The notes below the pieces were generated by a model. The model had not been told where the DNA came from and ran no database searches. It was given only the letters and a program-made list of their open reading frames with translations. From NCBI RefSeq assembly GCF_014982725.1, contig NZ_JADCJZ010000003.1, positions 248,001 through 312,000 of the forward strand: a stretch of DNA of 64,000 bases. Direction: 5' to 3'. The stretch's first letter is position 1; every line of letters begins with the position of its first letter. The DNA is from Thermophilibacter gallinarum (GTDB taxonomy: Bacteria; Actinomycetota; Coriobacteriia; Coriobacteriales; Atopobiaceae). Position numbers and translations under genes: made by a program. Of the stretch, positions 8,889 through 17,594 are shown in pieces.

Positions 8889-9135
8889 GTTTAGGAAAGC
8901 CGGGTTGTTGCAGGTCCGCAGTCCCCATCCGCTTAAGAATCTGGGGTTGTTGCACCCCTGGGACGGCATCGAGGGGGATGCAATCGAGCGTCAACTGGGA
9001 CGTTGTCGGCATGAGGCGCTTCTCGGCATACAACTACCCCGGATTGCTAAGCGCGCCCCACACCGAACCTACAACGACCCCTGGTTCTTATGCGCCTTGG
9101 CGACCGGCGCCTGCAACTACCCCGAATCCTTAAGC
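8889..9135. repeat. Repeat family A, cluster 1 (paired inverted arrays)
   Basis: This fills most of the 313-bp gap between two convergent genes. Forward units at 8889-8917 and 8931-8958 and reverse-complement units at 9026-9052, 9065-9093 and 9109-9135 follow the pattern CTTAAG, a few A/T-rich bases, then GGGGT and GTTGTAGGT, with about 40 bp between starts. The centre (8959-9025) holds AACTGGG and CTTCTCG. The whole folds as a long imperfect hairpin. I see no gene in the gap; open frames across it are artefacts of the repeat. Confidence 0.8.
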
Positions 9136-9157
9136 ATGTCGGGCGGGGGCCGCCCGG

Positions 9158-9898
9158 TCAGCGGCACGCAGCGACGAAGCTCTTCCAGAGGGTGAAGTCA
9201 GTCTCGACGGTACGCCACGTGTACTCGGGATGCCACTGGACACCGACGCAGAAGCGCCCGCCGGGGACCTCGATACCCTCGGGGACGCCGTCGGTCGCGT
9301 GCGCCACGAGTCGTACTCCCTCGCCGAGGCGGTCGACGCAGCAGTGGTGCGCCGAGTTGGTCTGCACGCGCGTGGCCCCGCCGAGGGCGCGTGACAGCAG
9401 CGAGCCCTCCTCGACCTCCACGGGATGGCAGACGCCGTTCAGGATGCCGGTGTGGCGCCACTGGACCATGCCCTCGCGGGAGCCGAGGCTCGGGACGTCC
9501 ATGCAGAGCGTCCCGCCGAGCGCGACGTTCAGAAGCTGCGTGCCGCGACAGGTCGTGAGCAGCGGCTTGTCGACGGCAACGGCGGCGCGCAGGAGCGGCA
9601 GCTCAAAGGCGTCGCGCTGCGGGCAGAGCAGGGCGGGGTCATAGGGCGCCTCGTCGCCCCAGAGCGCGGGACTGACGTCGGGTCCCCCGGGGACGGCAAT
9701 GCCGTCGGCGCGCTCGACATACTCCGCGATGACGCCCTCGTCCTCGGCGAGCGCCATCATGAGCGGCAGGCCGCCGGCGGCGAGAATCGCGTCGACGAAG
9801 CAGTCGGCGATGGCCTCCTGCGGGGCGATCGTCTCCGAGCCCTCCGTGACGGGCGCCTCCCAGCGGGGAGCCACCAAGATGACCGGTCTTCTCGCCAT
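9158..9898 (-). CDS. Gamma-glutamyl-gamma-aminobutyrate hydrolase family protein (peptidase C26)
   Basis: A 246-residue class-I glutamine amidotransferase-like hydrolase. The nucleophile Cys117 lies in TTCRGTQLLN, and VQWHPEY near the C terminus supplies the His-Glu of the triad. Relatives such as PuuD remove glutamate from gamma-glutamyl compounds. Its ATG at 9898 is 2 bp after the stop of an amino-acid ABC transporter ATPase, so it is the last gene of that operon and probably processes a gamma-glutamyl substrate that the transporter imports; this is inferred from context. Confidence 0.88.
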   Translation of the reverse strand: MARRPVILVAPRWEAPVTEGSETIAPQEAIADCFVDAILAAGGLPLMMALAEDEGVIAEYVERADGIAVPGGPDVSPALWGDEAPYDPALLCPQRDAFELPLLRAAVAVDKPLLTTCRGTQLLNVALGGTLCMDVPSLGSREGMVQWRHTGILNGVCHPVEVEEGSLLSRALGGATRVQTNSAHHCCVDRLGEGVRLVAHATDGVPEGIEVPGGRFCVGVQWHPEYTWRTVETDFTLWKSFVAACR

Positions 9899-9900
9899 GC

Positions 9901-10665
9901 CTAGTGCCCCTTGATCGAGTCGAGGAAGTCGCGGGCGCGCTGGGTCTTGGGGTGGTCGAAGAACTCGTCGGGAGAGCCCTCCTCCACGATCTGCCCGTCG
10001 GCCATGAAGACCACGCGGTCGGCGACGCGGCGCGCGAAGCTCATCTCGTGCGTGACGACCACCATGGTCATGCCACCCCGCGCGAGCTCGACCATGACGT
10101 CGAGGACCTCGTTGATCATCTCGGGGTCGAGGGCGCTCGTGGGCTCGTCGAACATCATCGCCTTGGGTCGCATGGCGAGCGAGCGGGCGATTGCGGCGCG
10201 CTGCTGCTGGCCGCCGGAGAGCTGGGCGGGGACCTTGTGGGCCTGCTCGGCAACGCCGACGCGCTCGAGAAGCTCCATCGCGTACCTCTCGGCCTCCTCC
10301 TTGCCCTGCCCGAGGACCTCGCGCGGCCCGAGCGTCACGTTGTCGAGGATCGTCATGTGAGCGAAGAGGTTGAACTGCTGGAAGACCATGCCGAGCTCCG
10401 CGCGCATCCGGGCGAGCTCGCGCCCCTCCTGCGGCAGCGGCTCGCCCTCGATGAGGATCTCGCCGGAGTCGATGGTCTCGAGGCGGTTCATGGTGCGGCA
10501 CATCGTGGACTTGCCCGACCCGGAGGGGCCGATCACGACGAGCACCTCTCCCCTGCCGACCGACAGGTTCACGTCGCGAAGCACGTGGAGGTCCCCGAAG
10601 TGCTTGTCGACGTGGCGAAGCTCGATCACCGGCACGTTCTTCTCGGATGCGCTGTCTTGGCTCAT
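9901..10665 (-). CDS. Polar amino-acid ABC transporter ATP-binding protein (GlnQ/GluA-like)
   Basis: A 254-residue ABC ATPase. Walker [10 protein letters not shown] is at residues 46-54, the Q-loop is in VFQQFNLF, the signature is LSGGQQQR, Walker B is AMMFDEPTS, and the switch histidine is in VVVTHEM. Sequence is closest to the glutamate/glutamine uptake subfamily. It energises the two permeases encoded directly upstream, with binding protein at 12.2-13.2 kb. It starts 10 bp after the second permease and is followed at 2 bp by the C26 hydrolase gene. Confidence 0.93.
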   Translation of the reverse strand: MSQDSASEKNVPVIELRHVDKHFGDLHVLRDVNLSVGRGEVLVVIGPSGSGKSTMCRTMNRLETIDSGEILIEGEPLPQEGRELARMRAELGMVFQQFNLFAHMTILDNVTLGPREVLGQGKEEAERYAMELLERVGVAEQAHKVPAQLSGGQQQRAAIARSLAMRPKAMMFDEPTSALDPEMINEVLDVMVELARGGMTMVVVTHEMSFARRVADRVVFMADGQIVEEGSPDEFFDHPKTQRARDFLDSIKGH

Positions 10666-10675
10666 TCTCCCGCTC

Positions 10676-11509
10676 CTAGCGAATGATCTTGACGCCCGTG
10701 CGCCGCGCCACGTAGACGGACGCCTTGTTGATGGCGAAGTTGATCAGGATGTAGATGACGGCGACGACCAGGTACATGGAGAGCAACGCGTCGTAGTTGG
10801 TGATGAGCACGCGCGCGTTCTGCATGAGGTCGGGGTAGCTCACCACATAGGCGACCGTCGTGTCCTTGACCACGACGACGAGCTGGGCGATGAGCGAGGG
10901 GATGACGTAGCGGATCGCCTGGGGCAGCACGATCCTCCGCATGGTCTTGGCCGGGCTGAGCCCGATCGAGTACGCCGCCTCCACCTGGCCCTTGGGCACG
11001 GCGTTCACGCCCGCGCGGAAGACCTCGGCGAGCACGCCCGAGGCGGCGAGCGCCACCGGCAGCGTGAGCATCCAGAAGGCGGGCATCTGGATGCCGTACT
11101 GCGGGACCACGAGGAAGAAGAAGTAGATCAGGAGCAGGCTCGGCACGCCGCGGAAGAAGTCCGTGACCACGCGGCAGACGGCCGCGAGCGGGGCGATCCC
11201 GCTCGTGCGGCCCAGCATGAGCGCGAGCCCCAGCACGAGCGCGATGACGCCGGCCGTGAGCGCGACCTCGACGGTGCCCGCGAAGCCCTGCAGCAGGAAG
11301 CGCCACGTGGGCCACTCGAGCAGGAAAGACCAGTAGCGCGGCGCGAGCTGGCCCGTCACGTAGAACTGGCGGACAACGAGAAACGCGAGCAGGGCGAGCA
11401 GGACGGCGGAGATCGCCGTGCCGATCGCGATGCGGCGGCGCGTGCGCGGGCCGGGCGCCTCGTAGAGCGCGGAGCGCACGCTCGGCGCTGTCTGGGTGCG
11501 CATGCTCAT
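10676..11509 (-). CDS. Amino-acid ABC transporter permease (GluD-like)
   Basis: A 277-residue HisMQ-type permease. There is a cytoplasmic N-terminal tail, then a membrane span near residues 30-50, then the permease domain with the coupling helix region [20 protein letters not shown]. The ATG at 11509 overlaps the stop of the upstream permease as ATGA, indicating translational coupling. It pairs with that permease to form the heterodimeric channel. Confidence 0.92.
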   Translation of the reverse strand: MSMRTQTAPSVRSALYEAPGPRTRRRIAIGTAISAVLLALLAFLVVRQFYVTGQLAPRYWSFLLEWPTWRFLLQGFAGTVEVALTAGVIALVLGLALMLGRTSGIAPLAAVCRVVTDFFRGVPSLLLIYFFFLVVPQYGIQMPAFWMLTLPVALAASGVLAEVFRAGVNAVPKGQVEAAYSIGLSPAKTMRRIVLPQAIRYVIPSLIAQLVVVVKDTTVAYVVSYPDLMQNARVLITNYDALLSMYLVVAVIYILINFAINKASVYVARRTGVKIIR

Positions 11510-12165
11510 CGGAGGATCCTCACCCTCTTGTCGAGGCGGTTGCCGGCGAACGAGATCGCGAACGCGGTGAGCACGTAGCCGAGCGCGGAGATCAGAAAGG
11601 CGAGGATGCCGCCCGTGGCGCGCGTATTGACGTAGGAGACCACGCCCGTGAGCTCCTGGGGCGTGAGCGGGACCTGGGAGCCGAGCGCCGTCGTGAGCAT
11701 GACGGCGATGAGGAGGTTCGTCATGGGGAGGACCGTCGTGCGGAGGGCCTGGGGGATCACGACATGGCGCAGGATCTGCCCGAACGTGAGGCCGATCGAG
11801 CGCGCGGCCTCGATCTGGCCGACGCCGATGGTGTTGATGCCGCTCATGAAGTTCTCCGAGCCGAAGGCCGAGGCCATGAGCACGACGGTCACGATGACGC
11901 AGGTGCGCCACGGCAGGACCACGCGCAGCTGCGGCAGGGCGTAGGCCACCAGAATGAGCAGGGCGACGCCGGGGATGTTGCGGAACACCTGCACATAGAG
12001 CTCGCCGACGCCGCGCAGGGGCGCGACGGGCGAGACGCGCGCGACGGTCACCGCCACGGCGAGGACCATGACGAAGACGAACGAGACGGCCGTCATCCCC
12101 CATGTGGCGAGAAGACCGTCGAGGTAGTTCTGTCCGTATGTGCCGAGAAGCTCAGCAAGCCCCAT
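11506..12165 (-). CDS. Amino-acid ABC transporter permease (GluC-like)
   Basis: A 219-residue HisMQ-type permease with about five membrane spans. It has the conserved cytoplasmic loop MSGINTIGVGQIEAARSIGL that docks with the ATPase. It is the first permease after the binding-protein gene (26-bp gap) and overlaps the next permease by 4 bp. Confidence 0.92.
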   Translation of the reverse strand: MGLAELLGTYGQNYLDGLLATWGMTAVSFVFVMVLAVAVTVARVSPVAPLRGVGELYVQVFRNIPGVALLILVAYALPQLRVVLPWRTCVIVTVVLMASAFGSENFMSGINTIGVGQIEAARSIGLTFGQILRHVVIPQALRTTVLPMTNLLIAVMLTTALGSQVPLTPQELTGVVSYVNTRATGGILAFLISALGYVLTAFAISFAGNRLDKRVRILR

Positions 12166-12191
12166 GAGAACCCCTCACGCCGGGTCCGGCG

Positions 12192-13157
12192 CTACACGCC
12201 GATCGTGGGGGGAACGGGGGCCTCGGAGATGCCGGCGCGGTCGCCGATGCAGATCTGCCAGAGCTGCTCCCACAGGCCCTCGTCCTCAACGCGCTGGAGC
12301 CAGGCGTTGACGAACGCGACGCCGTCGGAGCCGAGCGGCAGGCCGATACCGTAGGCGTCGACCGGGCCGAACTCCTCGCCGGCCAGGCGATAGCGGCCCG
12401 GGTTGCGCGTCATGGAGCCCATTTGCATGGCGGTGTCGATGACGTAGGCGTCGACGCGACCCTGGGAGAGGGCCGTGCGGGCCTCCTCATCGGTCTTGAA
12501 CTCCTGGACCTGGGCGTCGGGCGCGTACTCCTCGAGGATGGAGGGGCCGGTGGAGCCGGACTGGGCGGCGACGTTCTTGCCCGCGAGGTCCTCGAGGGAG
12601 TTGATGTCGGTGTTGTCCGCCATGACGAGGATGGACTGCTGCGTGGTGTAGTACGGGCCCGCGAAGGAGATCAGCATCATGCGGTCCTCGTTGATCGAGT
12701 AGGTGGCGAAGACGGTGTCCACCTGGTCGTTCTGGAGGACGGACTCGCGCGTGTCGGAGGTGACCTGCGTGATCTCCTGCTTGGACTCGTCACCCAGGAT
12801 GTAGCGGGTGAGCAGCTGGGAGAGGCCGGCGTCGAAGCCGCGGGTCTTGCCGTCCTGCTCGTTGAGGGACGAGAAGAGCAGCGAGGTCTGGACGCCGCCC
12901 ACGCGGAGCGTGCCGGCCTCCCTGACGGCCGTAGCCCACTCGCTGGCGGCGATCTCGTCGTCGGTCGCCACGAAGCCGGAGGCGATGAGCTCGTCGTAGG
13001 CGGCGGAGTCGAGCTGGCTCTCCTCGCCGGCGTCGTCGTCGGTGGTGGGGGCGGGAGCCTCCGCGTCATCGCAGCCGACGAGGGCGAGGGCGGAGAGGGC
13101 GGCAGCGCCGAGGCCGAGCGCCTGGCGGCGGTTGAGCATGAGGTCGTTGAGCGACAT
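12192..13157 (-). CDS. Amino-acid ABC transporter substrate-binding lipoprotein
   Basis: A 321-residue type-II periplasmic-binding-like protein. The N terminus LNRRQALGLGAAALSALALVGC is a twin-arginine-like lipoprotein signal with the acylated Cys at residue 29, followed by an Asp/Thr-rich linker. The two-lobed domain begins near residue 80 (TLRVGGVQTSLLFS). It should be anchored outside the membrane and deliver a polar amino acid to the permeases. The ATG at 13157 follows AAAGGA. It is first in a five-gene unit that ends with the C26 hydrolase. Ligand unknown; glutamate- or glutamine-like is the default guess. Confidence 0.9.
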   Translation of the reverse strand: MSLNDLMLNRRQALGLGAAALSALALVGCDDAEAPAPTTDDDAGEESQLDSAAYDELIASGFVATDDEIAASEWATAVREAGTLRVGGVQTSLLFSSLNEQDGKTRGFDAGLSQLLTRYILGDESKQEITQVTSDTRESVLQNDQVDTVFATYSINEDRMMLISFAGPYYTTQQSILVMADNTDINSLEDLAGKNVAAQSGSTGPSILEEYAPDAQVQEFKTDEEARTALSQGRVDAYVIDTAMQMGSMTRNPGRYRLAGEEFGPVDAYGIGLPLGSDGVAFVNAWLQRVEDEGLWEQLWQICIGDRAGISEAPVPPTIGV

Positions 13158-13283
13158 AAGGGGTCCTTTCCGTAGGGTTCCCTTCCATAGGTATAAATAG
13201 TACCCAATCCGGTGGGAATTAGTCTCACCCCGAAACAGCCCTCTAACCCATCTTTCGGCAAGTTCGCCCGAGGGCGGCTGGCA

Positions 13284-13376
13284 GCGGGGACCTCCCCGTC
13301 GCGAGTTTCTCGAAGAAGGGCCCCGACCGCAAAGGTCGGGGCCCTTCGAGAGCACTCGCAGAGGGGAGGTCCCCGC
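13284..13376 (-). terminator. Nested hairpin terminator after ackA
   Basis: A 14-bp outer stem (13284-13297 with 13363-13376, perfect) encloses an 11-bp perfect inner stem (13318-13328 with 13334-13344); an intermediate CGAGT/ACTCG pairing also fits. The inner stem should stop the ackA message. The two-storey layout matches the other palindromic elements in this window. Confidence 0.7.
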
Positions 13377-13379
13377 CGC

Positions 13380-14549
13380 CTACCCCAGCAGCTCCTCGAC
13401 GTCGAGCGCGATCATGTACTCCTCGTTGGTGGGAACAACCATGACGGTGATCGCGGAGTCGGGGGTGGAGATCACACGCGGCTCGTCGGAGCGCGGCGCG
13501 TTCTTCTCGGCGTCGATCTTGACGCCCATCCAGCCGAGCAGCTCGCAGATGCCCGCGCGGATCTCGGGCGCGTTCTCGCCGATGCCGGCGGTGAAGACCA
13601 TCGTGTCCACGCCCTGCATGGAGGCGGCCATCTCGGCGAAGAGCTGGGAGACGCGGTAGTTGAACATGTCGAGCGCCATCTGGCACTTCTCGTCGCCGTC
13701 GGCGGCGCCGGCCTCGATGTCACGGGAGTCGGAGGAGACCTCGGACACGGCGAGAAGACCAGACTTCTTGTTCATCATCGTGTCGATCTCGTCGATGCTC
13801 ATGTGCGCCTCGCGGCTGAGGTAGAACACCGTCGCCGGGTCGAGCGTGCCGCAGCGCGTGCCCATGATGAGGCCGTCGAGCGGGGTAAGGCCCATCGTGG
13901 TGTCCATGCACTTGCCGTCCTGGATGGCGCACAGGGACGCGCCCGAGCCGAGGTGGCAGCTCACGAGCTTGTGGGTCTTGTCGCCCATCATCTCGTGAAC
14001 GGTACGCCAGATGAAGCGGTGGCTCGTGCCGTGGGCGCCGTACTTGCGGACGTGGTAGGTGTCAGCCACGTCGCGCGGGATGGCGTAGCGCCAGGCGTGC
14101 TCGGGCATGTGGTAGTGGAAGGCGGTGTCCGGCACGATGACGTTTCCGAGCTCGGGGAACATGTCGCGGCAGATCTCGATGACGTCGGCCTCGGCGTAGT
14201 TGTGCAGGGGGGCGAGCGGCGCGACCTCGCGGACCTGGGCGAGCGTCTCGTCGGTCACGACGGCGGACTCGGGGAAGTACCAGCCGCCCTGGACCACGCG
14301 GTGGCCGATGCCGCCGATGGGCTTGTCGATGGTCTTGAGGATGTCGAAGACGTACTTGATGGCGGTCTTGTGGTCGGGGAGCGCGACCTCGAGCTTCTGC
14401 TTCTCCCCGCCCATCTCCTCGTGGCCGACGAAGGAGCCGTCGATGCCGATGCGCTCGCAGTTGCCCTTGGCGTAGACCTCGCGCGTGTCCACGTCAAGGA
14501 GCTGGTACTTGAGCGACGAGCTGCCGGCGTTGATAACAAGGACGTTCAT
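13380..14549 (-). CDS. ackA: Acetate kinase
   Basis: A 389-residue acetate kinase that makes ATP and acetate from acetyl phosphate, the last step of acetate fermentation after Pta. The N-terminal phosphate-binding segment VLVINAGSSSLKYQL starts at residue 3, GIGHRVVQGG lies near residue 84 and VFTAGIGENAPEIR near residue 315, all family signatures. The ATG at 14549 is preceded by GGGAGGAG. It is not adjacent to pta. Confidence 0.96.
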   Translation of the reverse strand: MNVLVINAGSSSLKYQLLDVDTREVYAKGNCERIGIDGSFVGHEEMGGEKQKLEVALPDHKTAIKYVFDILKTIDKPIGGIGHRVVQGGWYFPESAVVTDETLAQVREVAPLAPLHNYAEADVIEICRDMFPELGNVIVPDTAFHYHMPEHAWRYAIPRDVADTYHVRKYGAHGTSHRFIWRTVHEMMGDKTHKLVSCHLGSGASLCAIQDGKCMDTTMGLTPLDGLIMGTRCGTLDPATVFYLSREAHMSIDEIDTMMNKKSGLLAVSEVSSDSRDIEAGAADGDEKCQMALDMFNYRVSQLFAEMAASMQGVDTMVFTAGIGENAPEIRAGICELLGWMGVKIDAEKNAPRSDEPRVISTPDSAITVMVVPTNEEYMIALDVEELLG

Positions 14550-14655
14550 GACTCTCCTCCCGCGGGGTCTCCCCCACTCAGCGTTGAAACACAGCACTCA
14601 CATGATACGCCCGTCGGACGCCCTCGTTGCTCTCACGTCGATGAACGGGCTGGCC

Positions 14656-14723
14656 GGGCTGGCCGGGCTTCTCTCCGAGAAGTGCGCTGCGCGGAACTTC
14701 TCTGCGAGAAGCCCGGCCAGCCC
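14656..14723. repeat. Nested palindrome C1
   Basis: An 18-bp perfect outer stem, GGGCTGGCCGGGCTTCTC (14656-14673) with its complement at 14706-14723, surrounds a 7-bp inner stem (14677-14683 with 14696-14702). The centre reads GAGAAGTGCGCTGCGCGGAA. Its interior matches the reverse complement of C2, but the outer arms do not. Confidence 0.8.
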
Positions 14724-14735
14724 TAGGCAACGGTA

Positions 14736-14799
14736 GGCGCCAGGGTCTTTCGGAGGGAAGTTCTGCGGAGCACACTTCCCGGAGAAAGACCCGGGCGCC
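14736..14799. repeat. Nested palindrome C2, inverted relative to C1
   Basis: A 15-nt outer stem with one mismatch (14736-14750 with 14785-14799) surrounds a 7-bp inner stem (14755-14761 with 14774-14780). The interior GGGAAGTTCTGCGGAGCACA resembles C1 read on the other strand. Together C1 and C2 fill the ackA-hinT gap and could also act as terminators. Confidence 0.75.
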
Positions 14800-14819
14800 G
14801 GCCAGCTACGTCTGGGGGG

Positions 14820-15161
14820 CTAGGGAATGAGACCCTCGCCGAGGGGCTTGCCGCCGAGGACGTGCATGTGCAGGTGCATGACGGTCTGGCCGGCGGCGGC
14901 GCCGGTGTTCATGATGCAGCGGAAGCCCGTCTGCGCGACGCCGGTCTTCTCGGCAACCGCCTTGACCGCGCGCTCCATGGAGGCGAGCGTCTCGGCGGGG
15001 ACGTCGTCGACGAAGTTGTCGTGGTGGGCCTTGGGCACCACGAGCACGTGGACGGGCGCCTGGGGGTTGAGGTCGTTGAACGCGACGACGTTGTCGTCCT
15101 CGTAGAGGAACTCGCTCGGGATCTCGCCGTTGGCGATCTTGCAGAAGATGCAGTCAGACAT
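14820..15161 (-). CDS. hinT: HIT-family purine nucleoside phosphoramidase-like protein
   Basis: A 113-residue histidine-triad protein. CIFCKIANGEIPS at residues 4-16 supplies two zinc-binding cysteines in many members, and HLHMHVLGG near the C terminus is the HxHxHxx catalytic triad. HinT enzymes hydrolyse adenosine phosphoramidates and aminoacyl-AMP. It lies 22 bp after xseB on the same strand, at the end of a run of nucleic-acid-related genes. Confidence 0.92.
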   Translation of the reverse strand: MSDCIFCKIANGEIPSEFLYEDDNVVAFNDLNPQAPVHVLVVPKAHHDNFVDDVPAETLASMERAVKAVAEKTGVAQTGFRCIMNTGAAAGQTVMHLHMHVLGGKPLGEGLIP

Positions 15162-15183
15162 GGTGCTCCCCTCTCGCTTCTTG

Positions 15184-15453
15184 CTACTCGTTCAGGTAGG
15201 CGGTGCTGGGCGCCGAGGCGGTGTCGCGCACGGGCGCGGACTCGTCGGTGGCGTCGAGAAGGACACGCACCTTCTGCTCCGCCGTGCTCAGACGCTCGCG
15301 CAGGCTCTTCAGGAGCTCCACGCCGCGGGCGTAGCGCTCGAGCGAGTCCTCGAGCTCGAGCTCGCCGGACTCGAGCGCGCGCACGATCTGCTCGAGCTCG
15401 ATGGAGGCCTCCTTGAACGTCATGTCTTCGATCTTCCTGGGCTCGTCTGCCAT
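15184..15453 (-). CDS. xseB: Exodeoxyribonuclease VII small subunit
   Basis: An 89-residue helical protein with the XseB core MTFKEASIELEQIVRALESG at residues 11-30 and LEDSLERYARGVELLKSLRE after it. It binds several copies per XseA to form the single-strand-specific exonuclease VII. The C-terminal 20 residues (DESAPVRDTASAP) are an extra low-complexity tail. It starts 17 bp after xseA. Confidence 0.93.
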   Translation of the reverse strand: MADEPRKIEDMTFKEASIELEQIVRALESGELELEDSLERYARGVELLKSLRERLSTAEQKVRVLLDATDESAPVRDTASAPSTAYLNE

Positions 15454-15470
15454 GGTGTCCCCTTCCCGGG

Positions 15471-16820
15471 CTATGCCCGATCTTCGATTCGGATGGACGA
15501 GACGGTCGCCTCGATGGACCCCTCGCCGAGAAGCACGCTCACCTGGTCGCCGCAGGCCACGTCCGACGCGCGCTTCACGACGCGCCCCGAGGCGTCACGG
15601 GCGATCGCGTAGCCTCGCGCCAGGACCGAGAGCGGCGAGAGCGCGTCGAGCGACGCGGCGAGCCGTGCGAGCGTCGCCTCGGCGGGACGCAGGAGGCGTC
15701 CGCCGGCCTCCGCGAGGCGCCCCGCCGCGAGCTCGCAGCGCTCGGCGTCACGGGCGAGGCCGCGCGGGACGGCGTCATGGAGGCGTTCCTCGGTCTGGAG
15801 CAGGTCGGAGAGAAGGTCCCGGAGGGGCGCGGCGGGGTCGGAGAGGCAGCGGCGCGCGCCGAGGGCGTCGATGGCCACGCGGCGCCGCGAGAGCGTCGCG
15901 TCCATGGCGCCGGACATGAGCCTGCCGAGGGACGTGACGGACGCGGAGCGCACCTCCAGCACCGCCGACATGGCCCGTCCCAGGCGCACCTGCCGCTGGA
16001 GCATCTGTCGCTCCACCTCGTCGATGGCGGGCGCCACCGACTCGGCGGCGGCGGTCGGCGTGGAGGCGCGGCGGTCGGCGACCATGTCGGCGATCGTCGT
16101 GTCCGGCTCGTGGCCGATGCCGGTCACGACCGGCACGGGGCAGGCCGCGATCGCCCGTGCGACGCCCTCGTCGTTGAAGCACATGAGGTCCTCGAACGAG
16201 CCGCCGCCGCGGACGAGCAGGATCGCGTCGGGACGGGCGGCCGCGGCGGTCGAGAGCGCACGGGCGATCGTCGCCGGGGCGTCGGAGCCCTGCACGGAGC
16301 AGCCGACGACGTCGATCTCCACGAGGGGGTTGCGACGCGCGAGCGTGCGCTTGACGTCCTCCACCACGCTGCCGGAGAGCGACGTCACCACGCAGACGCG
16401 CGAGCAGAACGCGGGGACGTGGCGCTTTCGGGAGGGGTCCATGAGGCCCTCGCGCTCGAGGGCGCGCGCGAGCTCGGCGACCCGCTGGCGCAGCAGGCCC
16501 TCGCCCGCAGCCTCGACCTTCCTGGCGACGAACGAGAGCTTGCCCGAGGCCTGGTAGACGTCGAACTTGCCCGTGAGCCGCACGGAGAGCCCGTCACGCA
16601 GGTCGAACCCGATCTTCTCGGCCGTCCCGCGCCAGACGATGACGCTCATGGAGGCGCCGGCGTCCTTCACCTCGAAGTAGCAGTGGCCCGAGCGGGCGTT
16701 GGGGCCCCGGAACCCCGACACCTCCCCGTCGACGACGAGCGTCGGCCACGAGGAGACCGCCCCCTTCGCGAGGGCGACGGCGTCCGAGACGGTGATCGGC
16801 TGGCCCTGCTGGGCGCCCAT
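15471..16820 (-). CDS. xseA: Exodeoxyribonuclease VII large subunit
   Basis: A 449-residue XseA with an N-terminal OB fold (VDGEVSGFRGPNARSGHCYF, residues 31-50) and a catalytic domain containing ILLVRGGGSFEDL and VVTGIGHEPDTTIAD, which are signatures of the family. The enzyme degrades single-stranded DNA into short oligonucleotides in repair. The start at 16820 overlaps the stop of the upstream metallopeptidase gene by one base, so the two are coupled. Confidence 0.95.
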   Translation of the reverse strand: MGAQQGQPITVSDAVALAKGAVSSWPTLVVDGEVSGFRGPNARSGHCYFEVKDAGASMSVIVWRGTAEKIGFDLRDGLSVRLTGKFDVYQASGKLSFVARKVEAAGEGLLRQRVAELARALEREGLMDPSRKRHVPAFCSRVCVVTSLSGSVVEDVKRTLARRNPLVEIDVVGCSVQGSDAPATIARALSTAAAARPDAILLVRGGGSFEDLMCFNDEGVARAIAACPVPVVTGIGHEPDTTIADMVADRRASTPTAAAESVAPAIDEVERQMLQRQVRLGRAMSAVLEVRSASVTSLGRLMSGAMDATLSRRRVAIDALGARRCLSDPAAPLRDLLSDLLQTEERLHDAVPRGLARDAERCELAAGRLAEAGGRLLRPAEATLARLAASLDALSPLSVLARGYAIARDASGRVVKRASDVACGDQVSVLLGEGSIEATVSSIRIEDRA

Positions 16821-17515
16821 CAGTCGTCCCTGCCGCCGTAGCGTCCGAGCAGGTAGACGAGCTGCATGAGAGAGGTCAGCGCTGCGGCGACGTACGTGAG
16901 GGCGGCGGCGGTGAGGACCGACCGGGCGCCCTTCTCGTCAAGACCGGAGCCGCGCGCGGAGAGGTACGCCACCGCGCGCCTCGAGGCGTCGATCTCCACC
17001 GGCAGGGTGACCACCTGGAATACCACGGCGGCCGCGAAGAGCACGATGGCGAGCTGGACCAGGCCGGCGAGGTTGAGGAACACGCCGGCGAGGAGCACGA
17101 GGATCCAGGAGTTCTCCGCTACGGACACCACGGGGACGAGCGCGGAGCGCAGGCGGTAGAAGCCGTAGCCCTGTGCGGCCTGGATCGCATGGCCGGCCTC
17201 GTGACAGGCGACGGCGACCGAGGCGACCGAGGCGCCGCGGTAGTTGTCGTCGGAGAGGTGCAGCGTGTTGTCACGCGGGTCGTAGTGGTCGGTGAGCGAG
17301 CCGGCGACGCGCGTGATGCCCACGTCGTTAGCGCCCCCGTCCGCCAGCATCTGCCGCGCGACGTCGGCGCCGGTGCCGGGGATGCCGGCATCGACCTGGG
17401 ACCACTTGCGGTAGGTGCTCCTGATGTAGCCCTGCGCCGCGGTACCCAGAACGAGCGCGACGAGCACGACGACGAGATAGGCCGGGTCGAACCCGTATCC
17501 GATGTAGAAGGGCAT
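16820..17515 (-). CDS. Zinc metallopeptidase, YugP type
   Basis: A 231-residue membrane protease-like protein. One membrane span lies near residues 8-25, CHEAGHA forms the HExxH zinc motif near residue 106, and two or three further spans follow. Family function is unknown (neutral zinc metallopeptidase, DUF-type). I choose the ATG at 17515 with TTGGAGA upstream; an in-frame TTG four codons earlier is part of that site. It overlaps xseA by one base. Confidence 0.88.
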   Translation of the reverse strand: MPFYIGYGFDPAYLVVVLVALVLGTAAQGYIRSTYRKWSQVDAGIPGTGADVARQMLADGGANDVGITRVAGSLTDHYDPRDNTLHLSDDNYRGASVASVAVACHEAGHAIQAAQGYGFYRLRSALVPVVSVAENSWILVLLAGVFLNLAGLVQLAIVLFAAAVVFQVVTLPVEIDASRRAVAYLSARGSGLDEKGARSVLTAAALTYVAAALTSLMQLVYLLGRYGGRDD

Positions 17516-17594
17516 GTGCGTCTCCAATCACGTCTGGACTGCGTCCATTCTACCCACGCCGCCGGACGGCAATGCGCGGGCCGGGCGGGCGGCG

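Noticed and set aside
8889-9135. CRISPR array
   Set aside because: Units recur every about 40 bp but switch orientation, are divergent in sequence, are very few, and no cas genes are present.
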